Shown here piece after piece: positions 1 to 8,926 of a stretch of DNA of 64,000 bases (position 1 is its first letter; the number at the start of each line of letters is the position of its first letter). Made by a program: the position numbers and the translations under genes. Below the pieces are notes generated by a model, which did not search any database, was not told where the DNA came from, and saw nothing but the letters and a program-made list of their open reading frames with translations. The DNA lies in assembly GCA_003762715.1 (NCBI GenBank), contig RIBJ01000031.1, forward strand, positions 120,010-184,009, given 5' to 3'. This DNA comes from Muribaculaceae bacterium Isolate-104 (HZI). Its GTDB lineage: Bacteria > Bacteroidota > Bacteroidia > Bacteroidales > Muribaculaceae.

Positions 1-76
1 GGCAGCCACACTGCTTCACACCCGTGACAGATACACGCAGCTGCTTTCACCCTCAAAAAAATCCGATTCGAAATGA
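1..76 (+). CDS. C-terminal end of an unidentified protein (partial)
   Basis: A reading frame is open from the left edge (first full codon at base 2) to a TGA at 74-76. It encodes about 24 residues ending in a Lys/Ser-rich tail (SPSKKSDSK). The stop overlaps the ATG of mfd in the ATGA arrangement common for co-transcribed genes. That junction is the main reason to believe the frame; a second frame is also open here. Too little is visible to name the product. Confidence 0.45.
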   Translation, partial: AATLLHTRDRYTQLLSPSKKSDSK

Positions 77-3000
77 CACTACAGGATATTGCCGCACGCT
101 TCACCTCAGGAGCGCGCGGCATCGCTTTTGACAAAGCGGTAAAATCCGGCGCCGACAGGGTAAACCTGTACTCTCTCGCAGGCTCGGCTGCTGCCGTGGC
201 TATAAAAAAACTTGAATCAGACTCCATACCGGTAATTGTTGTCGGCGATTCACTCGACGACGCGGGCTATCTGTACCACGACCTGTGCAGACTTGCCTCC
301 GAAGATGCCGTGGCTATTTTTCCCAGCGCCTACAAACGCGACATAAAATACGGGCAGGTAGACCCTCCCTCCCAGATACTGCGCACCGAAGCGCTGAACA
401 GGTGGCACGATGACCCCACTCTTAAATTTGTTGTCACCTACCCCGAGGCTCTCGCCGAAAAGGTTGCCCCGCGCAAAGTGATTTCCGACCATACACTGCG
501 ATTGAAAAAAGGGTCAGAGACAAGCCTGCCAAAAACCGTGGAATGGCTACGCCTGAACGGCTTCACAGAGGTGGACTATGTGTATGAGCCCGGACATTTC
601 GCAAACCGAGGCTCTATTCTCGACATATACGGCTACAGCAACGAACTCCCCTTCAGAATAGATTTCTTCGGCGATGAGATAGACTCCATAAGGGTGTTCA
701 ACACATCCACACAGCTGTCTGAACAGAAACTCGAAGAAATAGCGGTGACATCCAATGTGGCAAACGCTGCAGCCGGCGAATCGCTGCTTGACTTCATCAG
801 CCCGCAGACAATTTTCGCGGTCAGAGACGCCGACTACACCCTGAGCCGCATAGCCGCGGTAGCGGCTGAATCTTTCAGCGACAGCGCGCTTATTGCCGAC
901 GAAGGCGACTCCAACGCAATGCGCAATGTCGTGGACTCCGAGGCATTCTCCGCAAAATTCCCTACATTCCGGCAATTTCGCTTCACTGCAGCACCGCCGC
1001 CGGAAAATAGCCTGTGCGGAGTGTCGGTCGACTTCAGATGCTCGCCCCAAGCGATATACCACAAAAATTTCGACCTCATCAGCGAGTCTTTCAAAAAAAT
1101 GCTTGCCGACGGCTACTCGCTTTACATTCTGAGCGACAGCGACAAGCAGTTTGACCGCCTCAAAGCCATATTCGCCGACAGGGGCGACAACATAACTTTC
1201 ACCCCGGTCAACGGAACCGTTCACGAGGGATTTGTGGACCATGTGCAGAAAATGTGCGTGCTCACAGACCATCAGATATTCGACCGCTTCCACAAATACA
1301 ACCTCAAGAGCGACCGCGCCCGCTCAGGCAAGCTCGCCCTGTCGCTGAAAGAGCTGAGCGCAATAGAGCCGGGCGACTATATTGTGCATGTGGACCACGG
1401 GGTAGGCAAATTCGCCGGACTGCTGCGCACCGATGTCAACGGACGCACACAGGAGATGATCAAACTGGTGTATGCCAACAACGACACTATTTTCGTGTCT
1501 ATACACGCGCTGCACAAACTCGCCAAATACAGAGGCAAAGAGGGTGTGGAACCCCGTATAAACAAACTCGGCAGCGGCGCATGGAACAAAGTGAAGGAGC
1601 GCACAAAGTCCAAGCTGAAAGACATTGCCCGCGACCTCATAAAGCTGTATGCCGCAAGAAAACAGGAAAAAGGATTCGGTTTCAGCCCTGACTCATACAT
1701 GCAGCAGGAGCTTGAGGCATCGTTTATCTACGAGGACACCCCCGACCAGCTCACCGCCACACAGGCGGTGAAAGCCGACATGGAAAGCGACAAGCCCATG
1801 GACAGGCTCATTTGCGGCGATGTGGGCTTCGGCAAAACGGAAATAGCCATACGCGCCGCCTTCAAAGCGGCTACCGACAGCAAACAGACAGCCGTGCTTG
1901 TGCCGACAACAGTTCTCGCCTACCAGCACTACAACACTTTCAAAAGCAGGCTGAAGGACTTTCCGGTTAGGGTAGACTATATCTCCAGGGCACGCACGCC
2001 GAAACAGGTAAAACAGGTGCTCGGCGACCTCGCCGACGGCAAGATAGACATTCTCATAGGCACCCACAAGCTCATCGGCTCATCCGTGAAATTCAAAGAC
2101 CTCGGGCTGCTTGTAGTGGACGAGGAACAGAAATTCGGAGTGGCGGTAAAAGAGAAGCTCAAACAGATGAAAACGAATGTCGACACTCTGACAATGAGCG
2201 CCACCCCGATACCGCGCACCCTGCAGTTCTCGCTCATGGGCGCACGCGACCTGTCAGCTATCACCACCCCGCCCGCCAACCGCTACCCGATTGTCACTTC
2301 GGTAAACGCGCTCAACGACGACATCATCGCCGAGGCTCTCAACTTCGAGATGTCGCGAAACGGACAGGTTTTCATCGTAAACCCGCGCATAGAGGGGCTT
2401 CACGAGCTTGAAGCCATGGTGAAACGCCTTGTGCCTGATGCCCGTACAATCATCGGACACGGACAGATGCCACCCGAAAAGCTCGAAAAAGCCATAATAG
2501 ATTTTGCGAACCACGACTATGATGTGCTGCTTGCCACCACTATAATAGAAAGCGGCATAGACATGCCCAATGTCAACACCATAATAATCAACAACGCGCA
2601 AAATTTCGGGCTGAGCGAGCTGCACCAGCTGCGCGGACGTGTAGGGCGCAGCAGCCGAAAAGCGTTCTGCTACCTGCTTGTGCCGCCTCATGTGCCTCTG
2701 TCGCCAACCGCCCGACGCCGACTTCAGGCTATCGAAGGATTCAGCGACCTCGGCAGCGGCATACACATAGCCATGCAGGACCTTGACATAAGAGGTGCCG
2801 GAAATCTTCTCGGCGCGGAGCAGAGCGGCTTTATAGCCGACCTTGGCTACGAGACTTACCAGAAAATTCTTCATGAGGCGGTTACCGAACTGCGAAACGA
2901 AGAGTTTGCCGGAGAAGATGTCAACGATTCGGAACAGGAGCAGGAGTACGCGACAGACTGCGTAATAGAAAGCGATATGGAACTGCTGCTGCCTTCCGAC

Positions 3001-3414
3001 TATGTGCCGCAGGAAAGCGAACGCATAGCCCTGTACCAGGAGCTTGACAGCATAGAACGCGAGCTGGATCTGCAGGCGTTCAAAAGCAGACTCCTCGACC
3101 GTTTCGGCAAAATACCCGCCGTGACCGCGGAGCTGCTACGCATTCCGCGCCTGAGACGCCTGGCGCGCCTTCTGGGCATTGAAAAAGTGGCGCTAAAGCA
3201 AGGCTCCATGTTCATATACTTTGTTGACGATTCCAACAAAGCCTACTACCAGAGCCCTATGTTCGGACGCATTCTGCACTACTTGCAGGACAACCCCCGA
3301 CGCTGCCGCATCCGCGAAAAGAACGGCAGACGCAGCTTCGCTATCAGCGATGTAAAAAAAGTCGAGGAAGCGGTTGCTGTCCTCGACTCAATACATTCGC
3401 TAAACGCGCTGTAA
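73..3414 (+). CDS. mfd: Transcription-repair coupling factor Mfd
   Basis: Mfd is a DNA translocase that removes RNA polymerase stalled at lesions and recruits UvrA for nucleotide excision repair. The 1113-residue product has the full family layout: UvrB-like N-terminal part (about 1-330), a CarD-like RNA-polymerase interaction domain starting near residue 430 (PGDYIVHVDHGVGKFAG), a RecG-like helicase core with Walker A GDVGFGKT near 588 and a DEEQ box near 684, helicase motif VI in the segment HQLRGRVGRS, and a C-terminal TRCF domain from about 960. Length is normal. The start overlaps the stop of the preceding frame, so it is probably translationally coupled. The gene ends 4 bp from the convergent der gene with no room for a separate terminator. 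Confidence 0.97.
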   Translation: MTLQDIAARFTSGARGIAFDKAVKSGADRVNLYSLAGSAAAVAIKKLESDSIPVIVVGDSLDDAGYLYHDLCRLASEDAVAIFPSAYKRDIKYGQVDPPSQILRTEALNRWHDDPTLKFVVTYPEALAEKVAPRKVISDHTLRLKKGSETSLPKTVEWLRLNGFTEVDYVYEPGHFANRGSILDIYGYSNELPFRIDFFGDEIDSIRVFNTSTQLSEQKLEEIAVTSNVANAAAGESLLDFISPQTIFAVRDADYTLSRIAAVAAESFSDSALIADEGDSNAMRNVVDSEAFSAKFPTFRQFRFTAAPPPENSLCGVSVDFRCSPQAIYHKNFDLISESFKKMLADGYSLYILSDSDKQFDRLKAIFADRGDNITFTPVNGTVHEGFVDHVQKMCVLTDHQIFDRFHKYNLKSDRARSGKLALSLKELSAIEPGDYIVHVDHGVGKFAGLLRTDVNGRTQEMIKLVYANNDTIFVSIHALHKLAKYRGKEGVEPRINKLGSGAWNKVKERTKSKLKDIARDLIKLYAARKQEKGFGFSPDSYMQQELEASFIYEDTPDQLTATQAVKADMESDKPMDRLICGDVGFGKTEIAIRAAFKAATDSKQTAVLVPTTVLAYQHYNTFKSRLKDFPVRVDYISRARTPKQVKQVLGDLADGKIDILIGTHKLIGSSVKFKDLGLLVVDEEQKFGVAVKEKLKQMKTNVDTLTMSATPIPRTLQFSLMGARDLSAITTPPANRYPIVTSVNALNDDIIAEALNFEMSRNGQVFIVNPRIEGLHELEAMVKRLVPDARTIIGHGQMPPEKLEKAIIDFANHDYDVLLATTIIESGIDMPNVNTIIINNAQNFGLSELHQLRGRVGRSSRKAFCYLLVPPHVPLSPTARRRLQAIEGFSDLGSGIHIAMQDLDIRGAGNLLGAEQSGFIADLGYETYQKILHEAVTELRNEEFAGEDVNDSEQEQEYATDCVIESDMELLLPSDYVPQESERIALYQELDSIERELDLQAFKSRLLDRFGKIPAVTAELLRIPRLRRLARLLGIEKVALKQGSMFIYFVDDSNKAYYQSPMFGRILHYLQDNPRRCRIREKNGRRSFAISDVKKVEEAVAVLDSIHSLNAL

Positions 3415-3418
3415 AAAA

Positions 3419-4735
3419 TTACTTTTCGCGCATATAAACATTTATGGGAGTGCCGGAGAAATTCCAGTTCTCCCTTATTTTATTTTCCAGATAGCGGCGA
3501 TACGGCTCCTTGACCCACTGGGGCAGGTTGCAGAAGAAAATGAAAGTCGGCACCACAGACCCTTTAAGCATGGTCACATACTTTATCTTCACGTATTTGC
3601 CTTTGTTTGCGGGGGGCGGGTAAGCCGCAATCATCTCCTGCATAACGGTGTTGAGCTGAGATGTGGGCACAACGCGCTTGCGGTTCTGATACACCTCAAC
3701 CGCTGTTTCAAGCACCTTGAATATGCGCTGTTTGGTAAGCGCCGACGAGAATATTATCGGGAAGTCGGTGAACGGAGCGAAACGCTCGCGGATAGTCTCC
3801 TCGAAATGCCTGATAGCCGCCTGCGACTTGTCCTGGACAAGGTCCCACTTGTTCACACACACCACAAGCCCTTTCTTGTTGCGCTGTATGAGCGAGAAGA
3901 TGTTTACATCCTGCGCCTCGATGCCTCTTGTGGCATCTATCATAAGTATGCACACGTCACTCGCCTCAATGGCGCGTATGGAGCGTATCACCGAGTAATA
4001 CTCTATATCCTCGTTCACTTTCGCTTTCTTGCGTATGCCCGCTGTGTCGACCAGATAGAAATCGAAACCGAACTTGTTGTAACGGGTGTATATGCTGTCG
4101 CGGGTGGTGCCGGCGATGTCTGTTACTATGTTGCGGTCCTCGCCGATGAATGCGTTTATTATAGAGGATTTGCCTGCATTGGGACGCCCTACGATAGCAA
4201 ATTTCGGTATATCGTCGAGCGCTTCCTCATCATCTTCTTTTTCGGGAAGTTTTTTTACAACGTCGTCAAGCAGGTCGCCTGTACCGAAGCCGTTCACCGC
4301 GCTTATAGGATATGGCTCGCCAAGACCGAGACTGTAAAATTCGGGCACATTGTAAAGCCAGTCGTTCGAATCAACTTTGTTGGCTACAAGCAGCACCGGT
4401 TTGCGGGAGCGCCGCAGAATCTCTGCCACACGGTCGTCAAGGTCGGTGACTCCGTTCATGGCATCCACCACAAACAGAATCTCGTCTGCCTGCTCTATGG
4501 CAACCTGCACCTGCTTGTTGATTTCCTCCTCGAAAATGTCGTCTGAGTTTACCACCCATCCGCCGGTATCGACAATTGAAAACTCTTTTCCGTTCCAGTC
4601 CACTTTACCATACTGACGGTCGCGGGTAGTACCGGCGGTGTCGTCGACAATAGCCGTGCGGCTTTGTGTGAGACGGTTGAAAAGGGTTGATTTTCCTACA
4701 TTCGGACGACCAACAATAGCTACGAGCTGTCCCAT
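3419..4735 (-). CDS. der: Ribosome assembly GTPase Der (EngA)
   Basis: Der is a tandem-GTPase needed for 50S subunit maturation. Two complete G domains are visible: GRPNVGKST near residue 9 and GRPNAGKSS near residue 185, each followed by DTAG and NKxD motifs (NKVDS, NKWDL), then a C-terminal KH-like domain. I start it at the ATG at 4735 (MGQLVAIVG, 438 residues). A TTG at 4744 would add three residues but is less likely. It lies 55 bp downstream of era in the same direction and may also have its own promoter, since a TAACTTTG box (minus strand, 4765-4772) precedes it. Confidence 0.96.
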   Translation of the reverse strand: MGQLVAIVGRPNVGKSTLFNRLTQSRTAIVDDTAGTTRDRQYGKVDWNGKEFSIVDTGGWVVNSDDIFEEEINKQVQVAIEQADEILFVVDAMNGVTDLDDRVAEILRRSRKPVLLVANKVDSNDWLYNVPEFYSLGLGEPYPISAVNGFGTGDLLDDVVKKLPEKEDDEEALDDIPKFAIVGRPNAGKSSIINAFIGEDRNIVTDIAGTTRDSIYTRYNKFGFDFYLVDTAGIRKKAKVNEDIEYYSVIRSIRAIEASDVCILMIDATRGIEAQDVNIFSLIQRNKKGLVVCVNKWDLVQDKSQAAIRHFEETIRERFAPFTDFPIIFSSALTKQRIFKVLETAVEVYQNRKRVVPTSQLNTVMQEMIAAYPPPANKGKYVKIKYVTMLKGSVVPTFIFFCNLPQWVKEPYRRYLENKIRENWNFSGTPINVYMREK

Positions 4736-4764
4736 ATTATGCAATTAAGTTAATTTAGCGACTG

Positions 4765-4772
4765 CAAAGTTA
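4765..4772 (-). promoter_or_regulatory. Putative -7 promoter box for der
   Basis: The minus strand reads TAACTTTG, matching the Bacteroidetes TAnnTTTG consensus, about 30 bases upstream of the der ATG. No clear TTTG is seen at the usual -33 distance, so this is a moderate call. Confidence 0.45.
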
Positions 4773-4790
4773 ACAAATTATGCCGGTTTA

Positions 4791-5681
4791 TCACTCAATA
4801 TAGCCGAATGAACGGAGCTTGTTGTCACGGTTTCGCCAGTTTGGCTCCACTTTGACGAACAGTTCGAGGAATACGCGCTTGCCAAAGAAGGTTTCGATGT
4901 CCTTGCGCGCTTCGGTACCCACTTTTTTGAGTTTTGCACCGCCTTTGCCTATGAGTATGCCTTTCTGGCTGTCGCGTTCAACATATATCACCGCCATTAT
5001 GTGTATGGCGCCCTCCTTCTCATCAAATTTCTCTACTATGACCTCAGCGGAGTAAGGCACCTCTTTGTCATAATTGAGCAGAATTTTTTCGCGGATGATT
5101 TCAGTGACAAAGAAGCGCGCAGGCTTGTCGGTGAGGGCATCCTTGCCGAAGTACGGCTCACTTTCGGGCAGAAGAGCCACAATGCGGTCCATGAGGTTGG
5201 TCACATTAAAATGCTCTTTTGCGGATGTCGGGAATATCTCCGCGTTGGGCAGAAGTGTTTTCCATTTGTCAACAACCGCCTCAAGGTCTCCCTGGCTCTT
5301 AAGCAGGTCGATTTTGTTTATGACCAGCAGCACCGGCACTTTTTCTTTCGCTACCTTGGCAAGGAAGTCGGCGTTTTTGGTGGGGTCTTCCACCACATCG
5401 GTGACATAGAGCAGAATATCCGCATCGGTGAGCGCTCCTTCCGAATAGCCGAGCATGCTTTCCTGAAGTTTATACTTCGGAGCGAGCACCCCGGGGGTAT
5501 CGGAGAACACAATCTGGTACTCGGGTGTGTTCACTATGCCCATTATGCGGTGTCGGGTTGTCTGCGCCTTTGATGTTATTATACTTACTCTCTCGCCGAC
5601 AAGGTCGTTCATCAGAGTCGATTTGCCGACATTGGGATTGCCTACTATGTTTACAAATCCTGCCTTATGCTTTTGTGCCAT
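4791..5681 (-). CDS. era: GTPase Era
   Basis: Era binds the 3' end of 16S rRNA and checks 30S assembly. The 296-residue protein has an N-terminal G domain (GNPNVGKST near residue 14, DTPGV, NKIDLL) and a C-terminal KH domain (ILIGKGGAKLKKVG near 245), the expected Era order and size. It is co-directional with fabH upstream and der downstream, an arrangement common in Bacteroidales. The gap to fabH (157 bp) holds a hairpin, so read-through from fabH may be partial. Confidence 0.96.
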   Translation of the reverse strand: MAQKHKAGFVNIVGNPNVGKSTLMNDLVGERVSIITSKAQTTRHRIMGIVNTPEYQIVFSDTPGVLAPKYKLQESMLGYSEGALTDADILLYVTDVVEDPTKNADFLAKVAKEKVPVLLVINKIDLLKSQGDLEAVVDKWKTLLPNAEIFPTSAKEHFNVTNLMDRIVALLPESEPYFGKDALTDKPARFFVTEIIREKILLNYDKEVPYSAEVIVEKFDEKEGAIHIMAVIYVERDSQKGILIGKGGAKLKKVGTEARKDIETFFGKRVFLELFVKVEPNWRNRDNKLRSFGYIE

Positions 5682-5774
5682 GGTGATATTCTTTGTTTGA
5701 TTAATAGTGTAAGCGGGTCATAAAAATTATTGCACGGCGTGCCGATAACTTAAACAACTCACATATTAAAACAA

Positions 5775-5800
5775 GAATAGCACCCGAAAAGATGCTATTC
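5775..5800 (-). terminator. Hairpin between fabH and era
   Basis: GAATAGCA and TGCTATTC form a perfect 8-bp stem with a 10-base loop. On the minus strand it is followed by a short T-rich stretch. It lies after fabH, so it may end or attenuate the fabH transcript. Confidence 0.55.
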
Positions 5801-5838
5801 CTGCTTTATTTTTTGCGGTCATGAAAGCCTGCGGGCAA

Positions 5839-6822
5839 TCAGATGTCCCAAATCAGGTACATGGCGCCCCATGTGAATCCGGCACCGAAAGCGGTGAGGA
5901 TAATTTTGTCGCCTTTTTTCAGCTTGTTCTTGTACTCGTCAAGACACAAGGGTATTGAGGCGGCGCTGGTGTTGCCGTAGTGTTCGATATTCACAAGCAC
6001 TTTTTCGTGGGCAATGCCTGCTCTCTGGCTCACAGCCTCGATGATGCGGAGGTTTGCCTGATGAGGAACAAGGTAGTCCACGTCGTCCATGCTGAGGTTG
6101 TTGCGCTTGCAGATGTCAAGGCTGCTTTCGAGCATGTCTGTCACAGCATGTTTATAAACGTGCCTGCCGTCCTGGAATATGTAGTGGTCGCCGGCATCCA
6201 CTGTTTCGTGCGACGCGGGAAGAACCGAGCCACCGGCGCGCATGAGCAGGTGGTCGCGACCTTCGCCGTCGACATGGAACACAGCGTCAATAACGCCGGT
6301 TCGCTCTTCTGTGGGTTCAACAAGCACGGCTGCGGCACCGTCGCCAAACAGGGGGCATGTGCTGCGGTCGGCATAGTTGACCATCGATGACATTTTTTCG
6401 GCTGCCACCACAACGACTTTCTTGCGAAGACCTGAACGGACATACGCGGCGGCGTCTTCGAGAGCCACAATGAATCCGGCGCAAGCTGCCTGAATGTCGT
6501 AGGCATAAGAATTTTTCAGACCACATTCGTGAGCGATTACGCTGCCTGTAGAGGGGAAGCGGTAATCGGGGTTTGAAGTGGCACAGATAAGGAGTTCCAC
6601 CTCCTCCGGAGCAGTACCGGTGGAAGCGAGCAGTTTCTCCACAGCCTTTGCGCCGAGGAACGATGAGCCGGCGCCTTCCTGCTTGAGAATGCGACGCTGC
6701 TTGATGCCTACGCGTGTGGTTATCCACTCGTCGTTGGTGTCAACCATTTTAGAAAGCATGTCGTTATCGAGTATATCCTCGGGGACATAGGATGCGATGC
6801 CGGAAATTCTCGCGTATATCAT
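5839..6822 (-). CDS. fabH: Beta-ketoacyl-ACP synthase III (FabH)
   Basis: FabH condenses acetyl-CoA with malonyl-ACP to start fatty acid synthesis. The thiolase-fold protein has the active-site Cys in QAACAGF (near 112), His in PHQANLR (near 255) and Asn in HYGNTSAAS (near 285), all intact. I prefer the ATG at 6822 (MIYARISG, 327 residues); a GTG at 6828 adds two residues. It follows rpmF in the same direction. The plsX gene that often sits between rpmF and fabH in other bacteria is absent here. Confidence 0.95.
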   Translation of the reverse strand: MIYARISGIASYVPEDILDNDMLSKMVDTNDEWITTRVGIKQRRILKQEGAGSSFLGAKAVEKLLASTGTAPEEVELLICATSNPDYRFPSTGSVIAHECGLKNSYAYDIQAACAGFIVALEDAAAYVRSGLRKKVVVVAAEKMSSMVNYADRSTCPLFGDGAAAVLVEPTEERTGVIDAVFHVDGEGRDHLLMRAGGSVLPASHETVDAGDHYIFQDGRHVYKHAVTDMLESSLDICKRNNLSMDDVDYLVPHQANLRIIEAVSQRAGIAHEKVLVNIEHYGNTSAASIPLCLDEYKNKLKKGDKIILTAFGAGFTWGAMYLIWDI

Positions 6823-6852
6823 AATCACTGAATAGTTTTGTTAATGCAGAAA

Positions 6853-6891
6853 ATCTCCCAAACCGGCGTAGCGCCTTTGTATTCGGGAGAT
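6853..6891 (-). promoter_or_regulatory. Hairpin in the rpmF-fabH spacer
   Basis: ATCTCCC and GGGAGAT pair across a loop that contains a nested GGCG/CGCC stem. It sits inside what is otherwise one operon and is not followed by a T-run on the minus strand. An attenuator or RNA-processing site is possible; the role is inferred only from position. Confidence 0.4.
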
Positions 6892-6927
6892 GTAGTTCAC
6901 TCTACTGCGATTGATGCAGAGGGGTTA

Positions 6928-7113
6928 TCAGACAGCGGCGGGCTTTTCGATAGCTATTTTGCCACGGTAGTAACCACATTCGCCACATACGGTGTGGTAG
7001 ATGTGCCATGCTCCGCAGTTGGGGCAGAGAGCAAGAGTCGGGGCAACGGCCTTGTCGTGTGTGCGACGTTTCGCTGTACGGGTCTTTGATTGTTTTCGTT
7101 TAGGATGTGCCAT
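6928..7113 (-). CDS. rpmF: 50S ribosomal protein L32
   Basis: This is the 61-residue bacterial L32 protein of the large subunit. It starts MAHPKRKQSKTRT, has the typical basic N-terminal half, and carries a zinc-ribbon pair of Cys motifs (CPNCGAWH and CGECGYYRG). It sits between the DUF177 gene and fabH, the conserved neighbourhood of this gene. Confidence 0.97.
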   Translation of the reverse strand: MAHPKRKQSKTRTAKRRTHDKAVAPTLALCPNCGAWHIYHTVCGECGYYRGKIAIEKPAAV

Positions 7114-7141
7114 TGTTTTATAATTCTATATAGATCAATAA

Positions 7142-7729
7142 TTATTCGTTAGAGTCTGTAGCAAGGTTTTTGAGAGCGTCCCAGCGGGGGTCGGTGGTAC
7201 GCGGTTCATCGGCCTCCATGGAATCCATTTCGTCTATGAGCTGAGTTTCTATAGCCGAATCTTCATCGTTTGCGTCGCCGGCGCGATGTTTTTTGAGCAT
7301 GGCGCTCATCTGCCGGTTGCATTTGCCGAGAGGGTGCACATGCTTTATAGGAATTGTAAGCGCAACCGTGTCGTATATCATGTATGCGACATTGAGATAG
7401 TTGTCGCTCTCCGGTATTACAAGCAGTGTGTCGGAGTCGTCGTTGTAGTCGTCGCCGTACTTGACGTTTATGTGATAGGTGGTGTCTACAGGGAATTCGA
7501 GGTCGTCAAGACATCTGTCACATATAAGGGTCAGAGTGCCTTCCACAGCAAAGTCCAGCTCGTAGACATCGGCTTTGTACACAACAGTCAGAGCCACCCG
7601 CAGGTCCGCGTCATGAATATCCTCATTCTCCATGTTGTTGAAGAATGTTTTTCCGAGCCTGTACTCAAACTGGTGAGTGCCCGGAGCCATGCTTTTAAGC
7701 GGCAGCTTGTATTCGGTGAATTTTCCCAC
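7142..7729 (-). CDS. YceD family (DUF177) protein
   Basis: A 195-residue YceD/DUF177 protein. The family is linked to 23S rRNA accumulation and is almost always encoded beside rpmF, as here (28 bp apart). A CxxC motif (ICDRCLDD near residue 90) and an acidic tail are visible. The end of the gene (SMEADEPRTTDPRWDALKNL) fits the conserved family C-terminus (DPRWAALKxL). The exact biochemical role is not settled for the family. Confidence 0.85.
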   Translation of the reverse strand: MGKFTEYKLPLKSMAPGTHQFEYRLGKTFFNNMENEDIHDADLRVALTVVYKADVYELDFAVEGTLTLICDRCLDDLEFPVDTTYHINVKYGDDYNDDSDTLLVIPESDNYLNVAYMIYDTVALTIPIKHVHPLGKCNRQMSAMLKKHRAGDANDEDSAIETQLIDEMDSMEADEPRTTDPRWDALKNLATDSNE

Positions 7730-7797
7730 GGAGGTCTGTATTATAAAAACTTTGCAAAGATAAGCATTATAAGCTTAGCGTCAAAGGCGCGCGGCGC

Positions 7798-8478
7798 TTA
7801 CTCGCCAGCCTGGAGTTCTGCGCGTTTGAGGTATTTTTCAATCTCCACGCCGGTTTCCATGCCGAAGCGGGGGTATTCTTTCTGAATCTCGCGGTACAGC
7901 TGCGCTTCTGCCTTGTAGTTTTTGAGTTCGCGCTGAACTGTGGCTTCTTTCATCAGGAATACGGGTGTGTAGTGGGGATTGTTGTCAGAGATGTCAGCCG
8001 CCTTGCGGAAGCAGTCAATCGCTTTATCGTACTCCTTGAGGTTCACATAGCAGTCGCCCATGAGAGACTGGCTTGATGCGCCGATGAGAGATTCATTCGG
8101 AGAATATTTTTTGAGGTATGTTATAGCTTCCTCATATTTTTTGTCTTTGTAAAGGAGTATGGCGGCGTTGAGGGCTGCACGGTTTCCGGCTTCGTATCCG
8201 TAATCGTCTGCCACCTGTTTGTACTGCACGAGCGCAAGCGAGTCGTTGCCGAGGTTCAGAGTCAAGTCAGCCTGACCGACCGCATTGTCGGCAGCCTCTA
8301 TACCCGGACGGCGCACTGCGTATATCCACACAAGTATAAGGCAGATAACCGCAAGGACAGCGACAATGCCCCACATGATTTTTTTCTGATTGTCCTGAAC
8401 TTTCTGCTCAAGACCGGTGAGCTGGTCGTTGATTTCGTCAAGCGATGTACGGGTTTCGCTTTCGTTTTTGTTAGCCAT
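7798..8478 (-). CDS. TPR protein with N-terminal membrane anchor (YfgM-like)
   Basis: The 226-residue product has a charged N-terminus, a single membrane segment near residues 34-52 (IMWGIVAVLAVICLILVWIY), then TPR-type helical repeats that include AGNRAALNAAILLYKDKKYE and LMGDCYVNLKEYDKAIDCFR. The layout resembles YfgM/ancillary SecYEG translocon proteins, with TPRs facing the periplasm. It is the first gene after a good promoter and heads the DUF177-rpmF-fabH run. Confidence 0.75.
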   Translation of the reverse strand: MANKNESETRTSLDEINDQLTGLEQKVQDNQKKIMWGIVAVLAVICLILVWIYAVRRPGIEAADNAVGQADLTLNLGNDSLALVQYKQVADDYGYEAGNRAALNAAILLYKDKKYEEAITYLKKYSPNESLIGASSQSLMGDCYVNLKEYDKAIDCFRKAADISDNNPHYTPVFLMKEATVQRELKNYKAEAQLYREIQKEYPRFGMETGVEIEKYLKRAELQAGE

Positions 8479-8561
8479 ATTTATGTATTAATTTCCTTTA
8501 TTATATCTTTTTCCATCCTCGCGACAGGCGCAGATGCCGGAGCGCGAGTTTATCCGAGCGG

Positions 8562-8592
8562 CAAAGTTAGCAATATTTTCGCGTATAGCAAA
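8562..8592 (-). promoter_or_regulatory. Promoter for the TPR-DUF177-rpmF-fabH run
   Basis: On the minus strand TTTG (8589-8592), a 19-base spacer and TAACTTTG (8562-8569) give a full match to the Bacteroidetes -33/-7 promoter. It is about 84 bases upstream of the TPR gene start. Confidence 0.75.
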
Positions 8593-8620
8593 GAGATACG
8601 CAACTTTTGTGTGTCGCATG

Positions 8621-8678
8621 ATATTTTTGCGGCAATGAGAGTGCCTTATTTCTGCCGTGGCATCCTCCGCAAAAATAT
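8621..8678 (-). terminator. Large hairpin after xseB
   Basis: ATATTTTTGCGG and CCGCAAAAATAT form a perfect 12-bp stem enclosing a nested TGCC/GGCA stem. It lies just downstream of xseB and upstream of the next promoter, where a terminator is expected. Confidence 0.6.
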
Positions 8679-8709
8679 TGGCGCGAGCACACCTTATTAT
8701 ATATATGGG

Positions 8710-8919
8710 TTATTTTTCAAGGTCGGCAAGAATGGTTTTCAGTTCTTCGTCTGTGGCGACGAGGCGGCTGCGGCATTCTCTGAGGAGCTCAGAGGCGCGT
8801 CGTGTGTATGCGGCAAGTTTATCTATGTCGCAGGCATCGCTCTGCATTGTTCTGAGTATAGAGTCCAGTTCAGCCACAGCCTGATTGTATGTAAGTTCTT
8901 TAACCGGAGTTGTTTCCAT
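8710..8919 (-). CDS. xseB: Exodeoxyribonuclease VII small subunit
   Basis: The 69-residue XseB is the small helical subunit of exonuclease VII, which degrades single-stranded DNA. The motif YNQAVAELDSILRTMQ near residue 10 and the heptad-like region LAAYTRRASELLRECRSRL match the family. It starts 7 bp after xseA ends, so the two subunits are co-transcribed. Confidence 0.92.
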   Translation of the reverse strand: METTPVKELTYNQAVAELDSILRTMQSDACDIDKLAAYTRRASELLRECRSRLVATDEELKTILADLEK

Positions 8920-8926
8920 TGTTGTG

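Noticed and set aside
3806..4546. A 246-codon open frame antisense to der
   Set aside because: The sense strand encodes conserved GTPase motifs throughout; the antisense product looks like no known family.
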